A stretch of 64,000 nt of DNA from Bacteroidota bacterium (GCA_016713765.1 JADJON010000001.1:2480001-2544000), one strand, 5' to 3'; shown: positions 15,196 to 24,638, numbered from the stretch's first letter. Translations and numbers: made by a program. The notes: generated from the letters alone by a model not told the origin.

Positions 15196-15900
15196 ATGTC
15201 GACCGGATCACTCTACCTTTTACCAACTTTTCTTGGCGATCGCGACCAGCGACTGCTCAGTCAGCGTTCGCTGGATGTGACCTGTCGACTCAAATACTTC
15301 GTGGCCGAAGACGCGAAATCGGCTCGCAGTTTTCTAAAGGCGATCCAGCATCCGATGCCGCTGCAGGAAATCGTGATAGCAGAATTGAACGAGCATACAC
15401 TTCCGGAATCGGTCGCTCCCCTGCTTCGTCCAGTCCTTGACGGGCATGATTGCGGCATCATCAGCGAAGCGGGACTGCCCGGCATCGCTGATCCCGGTGC
15501 AGCCCTGGTGCGTCTGGCCCAGCAAAAAGGAATCCGGGTGCATCCCATTGCCGGATCCTCCAGTTTGTTCCTGGCGCTCATGGCATCGGGCTTGAACGGA
15601 CAGTCGTTCCGCTTTCATGGTTATCTGCCGCGAGATCATGCCGCTAGAAGACAGCGATTGATTGAATTGGAAAAAGAAGTCCGGAGGAACGGTACCACAC
15701 AACTGTTTATCGAAACGCCTTACCGAAACGACGCGTTGTTCGACGACATCTTGCGCACGTGTGACCCGAGCCTGCTTTTGTGCATTGCCGTGGACCTGGA
15801 AACCGAACAAGAGCTCGTTCAGACAAGCAGCCTTGCCGATTGGAAAAAGAAGAAACCGGGTTTACATAAACGTCCCTGTGTCTTCATCCTTGGTGCGTAA
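15196..15900 (+). CDS. SAM-dependent methyltransferase, RsmI/tetrapyrrole-methylase type
   Basis: The 234-residue protein has the RsmI-like fold: SLYLLPTFLGD at the start, ISEAGLPGIADPGAALV (the glycine-rich turn typical of the family), HPIAGSSSLFLALMASGLNGQSFRFHGYLPR, and FIETPYRNDALFDDIL. It is shorter than RsmI of E. coli (about 286 residues) and matches the short Bacteroidota form. RsmI 2'-O-methylates 16S rRNA C1402; this shorter protein may do that or another methylation. The gene ends 17 bp before a convergent FKBP gene. Confidence 0.85.
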   Translation: MSTGSLYLLPTFLGDRDQRLLSQRSLDVTCRLKYFVAEDAKSARSFLKAIQHPMPLQEIVIAELNEHTLPESVAPLLRPVLDGHDCGIISEAGLPGIADPGAALVRLAQQKGIRVHPIAGSSSLFLALMASGLNGQSFRFHGYLPRDHAARRQRLIELEKEVRRNGTTQLFIETPYRNDALFDDILRTCDPSLLLCIAVDLETEQELVQTSSLADWKKKKPGLHKRPCVFILGA

Positions 15901-15917
15901 ATCCAAACAGTGGACGG

Positions 15918-16835
15918 TTACTTTCCTGCACTTACTTCTACCGGCTCTTGTGCAAGGATCCTGATGTCGAACACCAGGGGCGTGTACGGTTCAATCAGGT
16001 AGGTACCCGTTCTGGGGTCGCTGAATCCTTCCGCTCCGTAAGCCAAAGAAGAAGGCAATACAATTTTCAATCGGTCGCCGACGCGTTTCCCCTTCACGGC
16101 CAGTTCCCAACCGGGTACTACTTGTCGGGCGCCCGGCAGGAAGCGATAGGCTTTTCCTGAATTACGGCTGTCGTCTACGACCGTACCATCGAGTTTGTAG
16201 CCGGTGTATTCGACGACGACGACATTACCCGAATCCAGTTTCTCCCCTTTTCCTGCCTCCACCTGTTGCAGCCAGTAGCCTTCCGGCTGCCGGAGTGAAT
16301 CGAGGCGCTGAGCCTGTACATAACCGGCCAAGGACTCCCGTTCTTTCTTTTCCATTTCGGAAGCACGTTGCAACATTTCCTGCTCCGCCGTCACATAATC
16401 CTCGACGCGCAGCAAGCTGATATCAAACCGGATCATGGATCCTTTCCGGAAGCTCGTCTTCTCCTGCTCTACCTGGATACCCTTTCGTATATACAGGTAA
16501 TCGTACAAGGAATCAGCCGGCACATAAAAAGTAGCGCTGTCGCCGGGCGAGATGTAGGTCAGACCTTTTTCGAATGATCCTTCGAACGGAATTCGCTCCA
16601 ACCGGAACCGCATGGGCTGTCCGGCTTTTCTTGAATCAAAGAGGATGCTATCGTCCGCCGTACGATTGACGAGGTGAATGGTCACATAGTCACCGACTTT
16701 GGGCTTCGGGCCGTCTATGTTCTTGTAAACCCGATACGTAAAACCGCTGGCGGTCTTCTTTTCCGTACCATTCCGCTGGCAGCTTGCCAGAAAGATCAGC
16801 ACGAGGGCGAAGCATATCGTGTACTTATTGTTCAT
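15918..16835 (-). CDS. FKBP-type peptidyl-prolyl isomerase, two-domain lipoprotein
   Basis: A 305-residue lipoprotein: LIFLASC lipobox near residue 19. It has two FKBP-like domains. The first (about 30-130) is degenerate (VGDYVTIHLVNRT, FEKGLTYISPGDSATFYVPADSLYDYL). The second (about 190-295) is more typical, with VVVEYTGYKLDGTVVDDS, VVPGWELAVKGKRVGDRLKIVLPSSLAYG and PLVFDIRIL. It likely speeds proline isomerisation in envelope proteins. The start overlaps the stop of the next gene upstream by 4 nt. Confidence 0.9.
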   Translation of the reverse strand: MNNKYTICFALVLIFLASCQRNGTEKKTASGFTYRVYKNIDGPKPKVGDYVTIHLVNRTADDSILFDSRKAGQPMRFRLERIPFEGSFEKGLTYISPGDSATFYVPADSLYDYLYIRKGIQVEQEKTSFRKGSMIRFDISLLRVEDYVTAEQEMLQRASEMEKKERESLAGYVQAQRLDSLRQPEGYWLQQVEAGKGEKLDSGNVVVVEYTGYKLDGTVVDDSRNSGKAYRFLPGARQVVPGWELAVKGKRVGDRLKIVLPSSLAYGAEGFSDPRTGTYLIEPYTPLVFDIRILAQEPVEVSAGK

Positions 16836-17350
16836 GGGTTGACTTTCTTTAACTCGAGATCCAGGTAAACCGGTGTGGCACCGGGGATCTTATCCTGATC
16901 GCCCAACATACCGAAGGCGAGGTGGCTGGGCAATACCAACCGAACGCGTGAACCTTCTTTCACCAATTGAACCGCTTCTTCTACGCCTTTCAGGTGTTGA
17001 GCAGCACCCAGGCGAAAGACGTGCGGATGCAGGGTATCCGCAGGATAGACCTGAGTGCCATCAAGTGTGTAAAGTGAATAAACGATGGTGACTTCGTCTT
17101 TCGGACCGGGAACCGGTCCGGTCCCTTCGCGGATGACTTCGTACCGTAATCCTGTACCGGTGTCTTTCATCCGAAACTGATGGCGGGTTATGAAATCGGT
17201 AATGGTTTTCGACTCATCTTCCACGAGTATGCGGTTGACATTTTCCATCCGCTTCTTCAATTCAGCCTCCGCTGGCTGGCGATGCTGTTCTTGTCGGCAG
17301 GCCATCAATCCGGCAAGCACACCTGCGAGTATTAGTAGTCTCTTGTTCAT
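16832..17350 (-). CDS. gldI: FKBP-type peptidyl-prolyl isomerase lipoprotein, GldI-like
   Basis: A 172-residue lipoprotein (GLMAC lipobox) with one FKBP domain: GLRYEVIREGTG, DEVTIVYSLYTLDGTQVY, LKGVEEAVQLVKEGSRVRLVLPSHLAFGMLG and PVYLDLELKKV. In gliding Bacteroidota such a lipoprotein (GldI) supports assembly of the gliding/type IX apparatus; the nrnA-FKBP-FKBP order is common in the phylum. The ATG overlaps the nrnA stop as TAATG, and the next FKBP gene overlaps its end in ATGA. Assignment to GldI in particular is by length and context. Confidence 0.8.
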   Translation of the reverse strand: MNKRLLILAGVLAGLMACRQEQHRQPAEAELKKRMENVNRILVEDESKTITDFITRHQFRMKDTGTGLRYEVIREGTGPVPGPKDEVTIVYSLYTLDGTQVYPADTLHPHVFRLGAAQHLKGVEEAVQLVKEGSRVRLVLPSHLAFGMLGDQDKIPGATPVYLDLELKKVNP

Positions 17351-18381
17351 TACTCGGACAGCAATTTTGCCTGGTAAAGGGGCAATAAGGCCAGGAACTT
17401 TTCGACCGTGGATTGCAAGGAGAGATCGGATCGTCCGCCGGAAGCGTTGCGGTGTCCGCCACCGTTGAAATGGGCGGAAGCGAGTTCCTTCACCGAGAAT
17501 GTGTCCTTCGAGCGGAAAGAGATCTTGATCATTCCCTCCCGCTCGGCGAAAAAGGCGGCCATACGAATACCCTGAATGCTCAGCGCGTAATTCACCAGTC
17601 CTTCCGTATCGCCGGTTCGGAAATTGAACATGGCATGTTCTTCGGCGCTGAGCGCTATGTAGGCCGTGCGGTATTCATGGAGGACGGTCAATTTATCCTT
17701 GAGAACGTACCCCATCAGGCGCAGGCGGTTCTCGGTGAAATTATCATAGACCAGCTCGTGGATCCGGTAGTTGACCGCTCCGGCATCCATCAGGTCGGCG
17801 ATGATCCGGTGGGTATCGGAGCGCATCGACTCGTAGCGGAACGAATTGGTGTCGGTCATGATTCCGCAATAGAGGCATTCGGCGGATGCTTTGGAAACCT
17901 GATCACGTCCGCCCAAACTGACGATGAACTGATAGATGAGTTCCGACGTGCTGCAAGCCTCCGGATAGGAGAAAATGTGATCGAAGGCGGGCTCCGGATC
18001 CAGGTGATGATCGATCAGTACTTTCACCGCAGCGGCTCCGCGGAGAACGGGTTCCATTTGTTCCACCCGGCTCATCCAGTTGAAGTCGAGGCAAAAGATG
18101 ATCGCTGCAGCATTGAAATGTTCGATGCACTGTTCCGGCTCACGGGTGAATTGCAGGACCTGATCATTACCGGGCAACCATTGCAGGAAATCCGGATAAT
18201 CGCTGGGGGCGACGACCCGAACGGTGTGCCCCTGGGATAACAACCAATGATACAATCCTAAGGAGGATCCCATGGCATCACCATCCGGACGGTGGTGGGT
18301 GGTAATGACAATTTTTGACGGCACCTTCAACAGGGAACGAACCGGATCCAGAAGCCGGGCAGGAAAACGAGGATTACTCAC
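17350..18381 (-). CDS. nrnA: DHH-family oligoribonuclease / pAp phosphatase
   Basis: NrnA degrades nano-RNAs and can dephosphorylate pAp. The 343-residue protein has the DHH hallmarks: TTHHRPDGDAMGSSLGLYHWL at about 28-48, then CLDFNWMSRVE, IDHHLDPEP and DTNSFRYESMRSDTHRI, followed by the DHHA1 part with HFNGGGHRNASGGRSD near the end. It is the first gene of a leftward operon with the two FKBP genes. The AUG at 18381 gives the family's usual N-terminus. The cooperation with FKBP genes is known only as frequent synteny. Confidence 0.93.
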   Translation of the reverse strand: MSNPRFPARLLDPVRSLLKVPSKIVITTHHRPDGDAMGSSLGLYHWLLSQGHTVRVVAPSDYPDFLQWLPGNDQVLQFTREPEQCIEHFNAAAIIFCLDFNWMSRVEQMEPVLRGAAAVKVLIDHHLDPEPAFDHIFSYPEACSTSELIYQFIVSLGGRDQVSKASAECLYCGIMTDTNSFRYESMRSDTHRIIADLMDAGAVNYRIHELVYDNFTENRLRLMGYVLKDKLTVLHEYRTAYIALSAEEHAMFNFRTGDTEGLVNYALSIQGIRMAAFFAEREGMIKISFRSKDTFSVKELASAHFNGGGHRNASGGRSDLSLQSTVEKFLALLPLYQAKLLSE

Positions 18382-18482
18382 GTGCCAAAAATACGAGTTC
18401 CGGTTGTATAGAACGATCGGGCCCGCCGGTTCTTACGAACGCAGGCGGGCCCGGTGTATTCGAATTGGTGTTCCCGGAATGA

Positions 18483-20651
18483 TCAGTGCCGGATGATCAG
18501 TGGCTGGCGGCTGGTGTTACCTGCATCATCGGTGAATTGGATCAGGTAGGAACCTGACGGGAAGTTTTCGGTCGAAAATTTGAAAACACCCTGCACCATT
18601 GCGGGCTCCAGGACGAGCCTTCCGGAAATGTCGAAGATCCGAATGCGCCCTTTGCCGGCGTAGGAAGGATCGGCGATTTGAACGGTCACAAATCCATCGG
18701 CAGGATTAGGATAAACCAGCAATGCATTGTCAGGTGTCGGTTCATCCGACAATCCCACTGCGCCACAAGCGGTCATTACGCCGAAGGCATCCACCTTTCC
18801 AAAGCCCCAGGCCGCATTCGGATAGGGCCCCCAGGTCAGTGAGTCGGTCATGGCACAACCCAGGATCGCGTCTTTGATATCCTGATAAGTAGCTCCCGGA
18901 TTTTTTTGGAGGTAAAGCGCTGCAACACCGGCAACCACGGGAGCTGAAGCAGAGGTACCGCCTCCCGTCACATGATAGCCGCCTGGAGCGACCTTCCAGG
19001 GCTGAGCCGCGATCATCCCGGGAATCAGGGTAGTCACTCCGGTTGAAAGGATATGATGACCGGGAGCACAGATATCCGGTTTGATCCTGCCGTCGCGCGT
19101 TGGTCCGCGGCTGCTATTCTCGGCTAATTGCCGCGGGCGGTCACCGGGAGAAACCTGCAAGGTACCGTTGTAGTCGATGTGGCGATCGGTATTGTAGTAG
19201 TTGCCGACGGTCAGTACCTCATCCAGGCAGGCAAAGCCACTCACGATCGACTGGTTAGTATCGGGCGGATTGTAATTGACGATATCCGGAAATACTCCGG
19301 GAGCCGGAAGATTCTGGAACACCCAATCGAAGGTCCAGGAATCAAAATGTCCGTTACCGGTTGTTTCAAAACGCCAATGGTATGTCGTTGAATCCGGGAT
19401 CACATAGACTTCGAGGGAATAGACTCCATCGCTCTCGGAACCATAAAGCTGGATCCGGCCAATTCGATTACCGCCATTGACCAGATTCAGGTTGACCAGT
19501 CCAAGTGTATTCTGGATGTTCCGGAAAGCGGTACGTCCACGGAAGGAAAAATCAGGCGTGACCTTATCGGCTCCGATCGCGAAAGATATGTTGTTGAAAT
19601 CGGCCGTATCCGCGAAGATCTGGCAATAAGCACCCGGGATCCCGCTGTTGTATTTGAACCAGGAAAAGGACGTGTCGCCTGCCGTTGTTGTTGTACCCAC
19701 ATGAAACGGATAAACAATACCCACATTCCCGGCGGCGGCAACCAGCGCTCGTCCAGGTTGCGCGATGATGAGGTTGCGGATGTATTGCGACTGGAGATCA
19801 CGACCGTCGTGTGAACCGTAGTAATCGCCCAGCGATGCATTGATCACGCAGGGTTTTCCCAACAGCGCTGCCTTATCGAAGATATACTCAACAGCATGCG
19901 CAACGCGCGGCAAGGTGTCCTGGGCAGTGAAGTCATAGTTGACAACAATGATGTCACTCTTCGGGGCTACACCCTGGAAATGCCCGACCGACGAACCGTC
20001 ACCGGATCCGATACCGGCCACATAGCAACCGTGACCATATTCATCCTGTCCGGTGTGGGCGGTGGCCAATCCCGCTTCGATGCCGGCTTTGTCCCATTCC
20101 TGTCCGTAGCCATAGGGTTGCGGCGTGTTCGAACTGACCGGCAACTTCGTATCCCACAGCCACAATACGCGCGACAATCCGAGGCTATCCTGGAAATCGG
20201 GATGCGCAAGGTCTATTCCTGAATCGATGTAGCCGATGATCACGCCGGATCCGTCATACGCCTGCGACAAGGGGGAAATTCCCTGATGTACTTCGTCGAC
20301 CCTGCACAGGTACCGCATGGTATCGTTCATCGTACGCATCCTTCCGGAGTAGGCTTCGATCCGTTTCACGGCTGAAAGCCGGGTGAGCCCGGCAATGGAG
20401 TTCAACGGAGTTTCGATCCAGGCAATGTCGCCGGCTGAATTCTTAAAGTGACCACCGTGGGTCTCTGTGTAGGTTCGAATAGCTGCGGGGTCACCTTTGA
20501 CCAAAACCGTGATCGTGGCAGAACGTTCGGCTGTCGCGACTTTTCGGGCAAGGCCCAGATTCAGTTTTGCTTCGGGAACCTGTGCTCTGGAACTCAAGAC
20601 CGAGAGAACGATGAACACCGTCGTCAGAAAACTCGAAAGATTACGGATCAT
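18483..20651 (-). CDS. secreted S8 (subtilisin) peptidase with type IX sorting domain
   Basis: A 722-residue secreted serine protease. It has a signal peptide (FLTTVFIVLSVLSSRAQ), an inhibitor-like prodomain to ~110, then the subtilase triad: Asp in IIGYIDSGIDLAHPDF, His in EYGHGCYVAGIGSG and Ser in GGGTSASAPVVAGVAAL. The His motif has Cys where GHGT is usual. A beta-sandwich insert lies between the His and Ser blocks. The last ~75 residues (LLVYPNPADGFVTV … RIFDISGRLV … GSYLIQF) are a typical Por secretion (type IX) C-terminal domain, so it is exported and cell-bound or released. Confidence 0.95.
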   Translation of the reverse strand: MIRNLSSFLTTVFIVLSVLSSRAQVPEAKLNLGLARKVATAERSATITVLVKGDPAAIRTYTETHGGHFKNSAGDIAWIETPLNSIAGLTRLSAVKRIEAYSGRMRTMNDTMRYLCRVDEVHQGISPLSQAYDGSGVIIGYIDSGIDLAHPDFQDSLGLSRVLWLWDTKLPVSSNTPQPYGYGQEWDKAGIEAGLATAHTGQDEYGHGCYVAGIGSGDGSSVGHFQGVAPKSDIIVVNYDFTAQDTLPRVAHAVEYIFDKAALLGKPCVINASLGDYYGSHDGRDLQSQYIRNLIIAQPGRALVAAAGNVGIVYPFHVGTTTTAGDTSFSWFKYNSGIPGAYCQIFADTADFNNISFAIGADKVTPDFSFRGRTAFRNIQNTLGLVNLNLVNGGNRIGRIQLYGSESDGVYSLEVYVIPDSTTYHWRFETTGNGHFDSWTFDWVFQNLPAPGVFPDIVNYNPPDTNQSIVSGFACLDEVLTVGNYYNTDRHIDYNGTLQVSPGDRPRQLAENSSRGPTRDGRIKPDICAPGHHILSTGVTTLIPGMIAAQPWKVAPGGYHVTGGGTSASAPVVAGVAALYLQKNPGATYQDIKDAILGCAMTDSLTWGPYPNAAWGFGKVDAFGVMTACGAVGLSDEPTPDNALLVYPNPADGFVTVQIADPSYAGKGRIRIFDISGRLVLEPAMVQGVFKFSTENFPSGSYLIQFTDDAGNTSRQPLIIRH

Positions 20652-20666
20652 TTCAACTTATTTTAT

Positions 20667-20674
20667 CAAAGTTA
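20667..20674 (-). promoter_or_regulatory. -7 element TAACTTTG for the S8 peptidase
   Basis: Minus-strand TAACTTTG lies 15 bp before the ATG at 20651. No good TTTG -33 box is seen. Confidence 0.4.
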
Positions 20675-20813
20675 AACATCAACCACCCATCTGAAGTTGC
20701 CTTTTAGCGTGATTTCCTGTCATTCGGATGGAAAAAATCAACTTAACCGAAGGCTTATCAGTAACCTGACTTACCAACACCCATCTAAAAACGAGCGAAA
20801 TTCACAATTGCCT

Positions 20814-20845
20814 GTTGATAGATGAGTTCCCCACGACTATATTTG
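20814..20845 (+). promoter_or_regulatory. Bacteroidota-type promoter in the 320-bp gap
   Basis: GTTG (20814-20817), 20 nt, TATATTTG (20838-20845). The next start codon is at 20971, which implies a 5' leader of roughly 115-120 nt. Apart from this and the divergent -7 box the gap shows nothing. Confidence 0.5.
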
Positions 20846-20970
20846 TTCAGGAATCACACACTCCCCTTTCACCGTTTGCATCTGTGCGCACTCGCCATCC
20901 GGGCAGTGATGTGCGACGGTGAACGACATCAACCTGTACTTATCACCTTACTTACTTAACTCATCACACC

Positions 20971-21273
20971 ATGAGAACTTCGGTTTTCCAGTACCCGTAC
21001 GAAAAAGTGTTTCGTCGCACCCGTGGCGCCCTGAACCGCCTTGGCATGCGCGTTACCAGCATCGACATGTTGCGCGGCAGCATTTGCGCGGAAAGTTCCT
21101 TTTCGCTCAGCAAGCCCAGCCTGAAGATGGACCTGATCGTAGAAGAAGTTGAAGGACAGACCACCCGTGTTACTGTTCGCGGACTCCTGCTTCGCCAACA
21201 CTTCTTTCAAAAGCGCAAGGACATCGAATGCAGTGAAGCCGAATTGCTGGAAGCACTGGCTACCGTCCTTTAA
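20971..21273 (+). CDS. conserved hypothetical protein, 100 aa
   Basis: A small, soluble protein without signal or membrane parts. It reads as an alpha/beta domain: FQYPYEKVFRRTRGALNRLGMRVTS, then strands ICAESSFSLSKPSLKMDLIVEEVEGQTTRVTVRGL, then a C-terminal helix (SEAELLEALATVL). The pattern of a helix followed by 'alternative self' strands resembles small DUF domains known in the phylum, but I cannot name one. It has a long 5' leader and is followed 8 bp later by a GTG-started aminotransferase gene, so an operon is likely. Confidence 0.75.
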   Translation: MRTSVFQYPYEKVFRRTRGALNRLGMRVTSIDMLRGSICAESSFSLSKPSLKMDLIVEEVEGQTTRVTVRGLLLRQHFFQKRKDIECSEAELLEALATVL

Positions 21274-21281
21274 CGGGCGAA

Positions 21282-22481
21282 GTGGACAATCCGGCACCTT
21301 CCACCCTTCGCGAAGCGTTTTTCCGTCATGTGGCACAGACGAGTCTGCTGCCGCCCGGCTTGGTATTTTCCCATGCGGAAGGATGCGAGCTGATTGATCC
21401 TGACGGACGCCGCTACCTGGACCTGATTTCCGGCATTTCGGTCAGCAGTCTTGGGCACGGGCATCCGCGTGTCCGCGAAGCGATCCACCGCCAGGCGGAT
21501 CGTTTCCTGCATGTCATGGTGTATGGAGAGTTTATCCTGTCACCGCAGGTTGAACTGGCGAGCGAACTGACCAGCCTGCTTCCGGCATCACTGGGCAGTT
21601 GCTACTTCACCAACTCCGGGTCCGAAGCGGTGGAGGGCGCGTTGAAACTGGCCAAGCGAGCCACCGGACGAACGGAGCTGGTTTCGTTTGAAAAAAGTTA
21701 CCACGGCAGTACACATGGCGCCCTGAGTATCGGTGGCGCCGAATGGCAGAAACGTGCATTCCGTCCTTTGCTTCCCGACGTTCGCCAGTTACCGTTCAAC
21801 GATCTGGTCGCGCTGTCGAACATCAGTGAACGGACCGCAGCCGTCATCCTTGAACCCATCCAGGCTGAAGCCGGGGTTCGTGTCCCTGACCCGGGCTATC
21901 TGCAAGCTGTCCGAAAACGTTGTGACGAGACCGGCACCCTGCTCCTGCTCGACGAGATCCAAACCGGCATGGGACGAACCGGAACTCTCTTCCGGTTTGA
22001 AGCGGAAGGAATTGTTCCGGATGTCCTGATCCTGGGTAAGGCGTTCGGCGCTGGCTTGCCGTTGGCCGCCTTTCTCGCTTCACCGCAACTCATGCGAACA
22101 CTGGCGCATGATCCGGTACTGGGGCACATCACCACGTTTGGTGGTCATCCGCTTTCCTGCGCTGCCGCGCTGGCGGGATTGCAAGTCACGCGCGAGGATC
22201 AACTCCACCAGCGCGCCCGTGTTGCCGGTGAACAGTTCATGAAGCGGTTAAAACATTCACGTATTCTTCAAATTCGAGGCGAGGGATTATTGTTAGCTTT
22301 GGATCTCGGCAGCGAAACCCTGGTACAGCGTCTCATTCCGGAACTTGCCGCACATGGAATCATATCCGATTGGTTCCTGTTTGCTCCGGATTGTCTTCGG
22401 ATCGCTCCTCCGCTCATCCTGGATGAAAGCGGCATCGAGCGGGCCTGTACCACGATCCTCGACTGTCTTGACGCACTCTGA
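21282..22481 (+). CDS. class III pyridoxal-phosphate aminotransferase (ArgD/OAT-like)
   Basis: The 399-residue protein has the class III signature: YLDLISGISVSSLGHGHPRV, FTNSGSEAVEGALKLAKRATGR, SYHGSTHGALS, ILEPIQAEAGV, LLLLDEIQTGMGRTGTLF, and the PLP lysine in VLILGKAFGAGLPLAAF. The ending is the typical small domain. It probably moves an amino group between an omega-amino or acetylornithine-type donor and 2-oxoglutarate; substrate cannot be read from sequence. Start is GTG at 21282, 8 bp after the preceding stop. A two-component system follows. Confidence 0.9.
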   Translation: MDNPAPSTLREAFFRHVAQTSLLPPGLVFSHAEGCELIDPDGRRYLDLISGISVSSLGHGHPRVREAIHRQADRFLHVMVYGEFILSPQVELASELTSLLPASLGSCYFTNSGSEAVEGALKLAKRATGRTELVSFEKSYHGSTHGALSIGGAEWQKRAFRPLLPDVRQLPFNDLVALSNISERTAAVILEPIQAEAGVRVPDPGYLQAVRKRCDETGTLLLLDEIQTGMGRTGTLFRFEAEGIVPDVLILGKAFGAGLPLAAFLASPQLMRTLAHDPVLGHITTFGGHPLSCAAALAGLQVTREDQLHQRARVAGEQFMKRLKHSRILQIRGEGLLLALDLGSETLVQRLIPELAAHGIISDWFLFAPDCLRIAPPLILDESGIERACTTILDCLDAL

Positions 22482-22490
22482 ACACTTACA

Positions 22491-23168
22491 ATGAACGTAC
22501 TGATCGTAGAAGACGAACGCCAGCTTTCACACGAGATCGAGATCTTCCTTTCCAAGCAAGGATATCATTGCGATGTGGCATTCAGCGGCAAAAGCGCATC
22601 GGAAAAAATCTTCGTCAACTCGTATGACTTCATCCTGCTCGATGTCGGACTGCCGGATACCAGCGGTTTTCAGCTTCTAAAAGAAGCCAAGGAAGGCGGA
22701 AAAGATGCCGCTTTCATTCTCATCACCGCCCGCGGTTCCATCGACGACAAGATCACCGGACTTGACCTCGGCGCCGATGATTATCTGGCTAAGCCTTTTT
22801 CGTTGCTCGAATTGCAGGCCCGGATGCAGGCGATCCTGCGCAGAAAGCACGGACTTAAGAACAACACCATCCCGATCCACGATTTCGTGATGGACATCCA
22901 GAACCGGACGCTCTTGTTCGGCAAGGATACGGTCAACCTCACCAAGAAGGAATTCGACATCCTCCATTACATGGCCCTGCACAAGAACCGGGTCATCACC
23001 CGGGTGCAGTTGACGGAACATATCTGGGGCGACATCCTGGAAGAAGACTACGAATCGAATTATATCGACGTACACATCAAGAACCTGCGCAAGAAATTAT
23101 CCGCGCACGCCAATGCCGATTTCATCGAAACCGTCCGCGGCATCGGTTACCGGTTGAACATGCCTTGA
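22491..23168 (+). CDS. OmpR-type response regulator
   Basis: A 225-residue DNA-binding response regulator. The receiver has VLIVEDERQLS, FILLDVGLPDTSGFQLL with the phosphoacceptor Asp, ITARGS and the Lys in YLAKPFS. The winged-helix output domain follows at ~130-225 (LTKKEFDILHYMALHKNRVITRVQLTEHIWG, NYIDVHIKNLRKKL, ETVRGIGYRL). The gene starts 9 bp after the aminotransferase gene, and the histidine kinase follows after 25 bp, so the three likely form one transcript. Confidence 0.96.
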   Translation: MNVLIVEDERQLSHEIEIFLSKQGYHCDVAFSGKSASEKIFVNSYDFILLDVGLPDTSGFQLLKEAKEGGKDAAFILITARGSIDDKITGLDLGADDYLAKPFSLLELQARMQAILRRKHGLKNNTIPIHDFVMDIQNRTLLFGKDTVNLTKKEFDILHYMALHKNRVITRVQLTEHIWGDILEEDYESNYIDVHIKNLRKKLSAHANADFIETVRGIGYRLNMP

Positions 23169-23193
23169 GCTGCGGCCGGACAAGGATCCTACC

Positions 23194-24519
23194 GTGAAAC
23201 TCCAGGTCAAGCTCGCACTCTACAACGCCATTTCGAAGGCGCTGATCATTTTGGCCATCGGCCTGGTGATCCCGCTCATCATCGAACGTGTCGTGCTACG
23301 TCATATGGACAAACGTCTGTTGGCTCGCCGCGACAAGATGATGATGATGATCGGAAAGGGCGGCTTGAACGAGATCACCCTCGATCAGGATTGCAGCTTC
23401 GACTCCTACTCGGTCTTCAAAGAAGAATACGTCTCGATTTCTCCGCTCACCGCTTATCCGAAGGACTTCGGTAAACCGAGTTTTCGGGACACCACCCAGT
23501 TGATCGAAAACGAAGCGGTCAAGCACCGCGTACTGCGTCAGGCGTTCCTGTACGACAACCAGCTGTACCAACTGCAGATCGGGGAAGGCATGAGCACGAT
23601 CGATCAGCTCAACCACACCATTCGCAATTTCACGGTCGATTTGATGCTGGTGGTCGTTCTGATCTCCATCTTTCTCGATATCGGTTTTGTCCAATTGATC
23701 CTGCGGCCGTTCAACCGCATCATCAACGAGAAGTTGCGACAGATGAATCACCCGACCGGTTACCGGCCGGTGAGCATCAAGACCAACACCTACGAATTCA
23801 ACTACCTCGACCGTTCGATCGACGAGATGATGCAGAAAGTGCAGGAGTCGTTCCGGACAGAGCGGGAATTCATCACCAATGTATCGCACGAATTGCTGAC
23901 GCCGGTATCCATCCTGCGTAACCGGGTCGAGAACATCCTCAACGATCCCAACGTCCCCGAGGAGATACAGGCCAAGATGGTCGAATCCCAGAAGACCTTG
24001 TCGCGGTTGACGCGGGTGGTCAAGGCACTGTTGTACATCTCGAAGATCGATAACGACCAATATCTCCGAAACGAAGAAGCCGACCTGCAGGAATTGATGA
24101 CCGACGTCGTCGCCGAACTGGAAGACCGCGTGCACGAAAAAGACCTGCGATTAGTTCAGGAATGGGTCGATCCCTTCGTCGTGCGAAACTGCAACCGATC
24201 CCTGTTGCATACCTTGTTGCTCAACCTGGTATCCAACGCCATCAAATACAATAAACCCGGAGGCAGAATATCGATCCGTGGCTGGTCGGGTGAACAACAT
24301 TACGTGCTGACCATCCAGGATAGCGGAGTCGGGATCCGGGAGGAGCAACTCCCGTTCATCTTCGACCGATTCAAGCGCTTCCGTCCGGAAGACGGCATGA
24401 GCTATGGCCTGGGGTTGCCGATCGTTCGTAGTATCGCCCAGATCCACGAAATCGATGTAGATGTTCAGAGTGAACCCGAGGTAGGCACCACCTTTACCCT
24501 TCGATTCCCATTAGTCTGA
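23194..24519 (+). CDS. sensor histidine kinase
   Basis: A 441-residue membrane kinase, partner of the preceding regulator. The N-terminal helix (ALIILAIGLVIPLIIE) and a second one near 148-172 (LMLVVVLISIFLDIGFVQLIL) bracket a periplasmic sensor of ~115 residues. The cytoplasmic part has the H-box NVSHELLTPVSIL, the N-box LVSNAIKYN, G1 QDSGVGI, F-box FIFDRFKRF and G2 GLGLPI. The start is GTG at 23194. The signal is unknown. Confidence 0.95.
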   Translation: MKLQVKLALYNAISKALIILAIGLVIPLIIERVVLRHMDKRLLARRDKMMMMIGKGGLNEITLDQDCSFDSYSVFKEEYVSISPLTAYPKDFGKPSFRDTTQLIENEAVKHRVLRQAFLYDNQLYQLQIGEGMSTIDQLNHTIRNFTVDLMLVVVLISIFLDIGFVQLILRPFNRIINEKLRQMNHPTGYRPVSIKTNTYEFNYLDRSIDEMMQKVQESFRTEREFITNVSHELLTPVSILRNRVENILNDPNVPEEIQAKMVESQKTLSRLTRVVKALLYISKIDNDQYLRNEEADLQELMTDVVAELEDRVHEKDLRLVQEWVDPFVVRNCNRSLLHTLLLNLVSNAIKYNKPGGRISIRGWSGEQHYVLTIQDSGVGIREEQLPFIFDRFKRFRPEDGMSYGLGLPIVRSIAQIHEIDVDVQSEPEVGTTFTLRFPLV

Positions 24520-24606
24520 TTCTCTAATTCCGGATGCACCTTCCTTTCCAGCCACCGAAGAATCCTTAATAGAGCGTTAAATTGTTGAAAATCAAGAATA
24601 GACAGT

Positions 24607-24638
24607 TTTGGAAGTAACTATTCGAAGGCCTATTTTTG
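24607..24638 (+). promoter_or_regulatory. consensus Bacteroidota promoter for phyH-like gene
   Basis: TTTG (24607-24610), 20 nt, TATTTTTG (24631-24638): an exact match to the TTTG/TAnnTTTG model, about 88 bp before the start codon at 24726. The rest of the 207-bp gap shows nothing. Confidence 0.75.
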
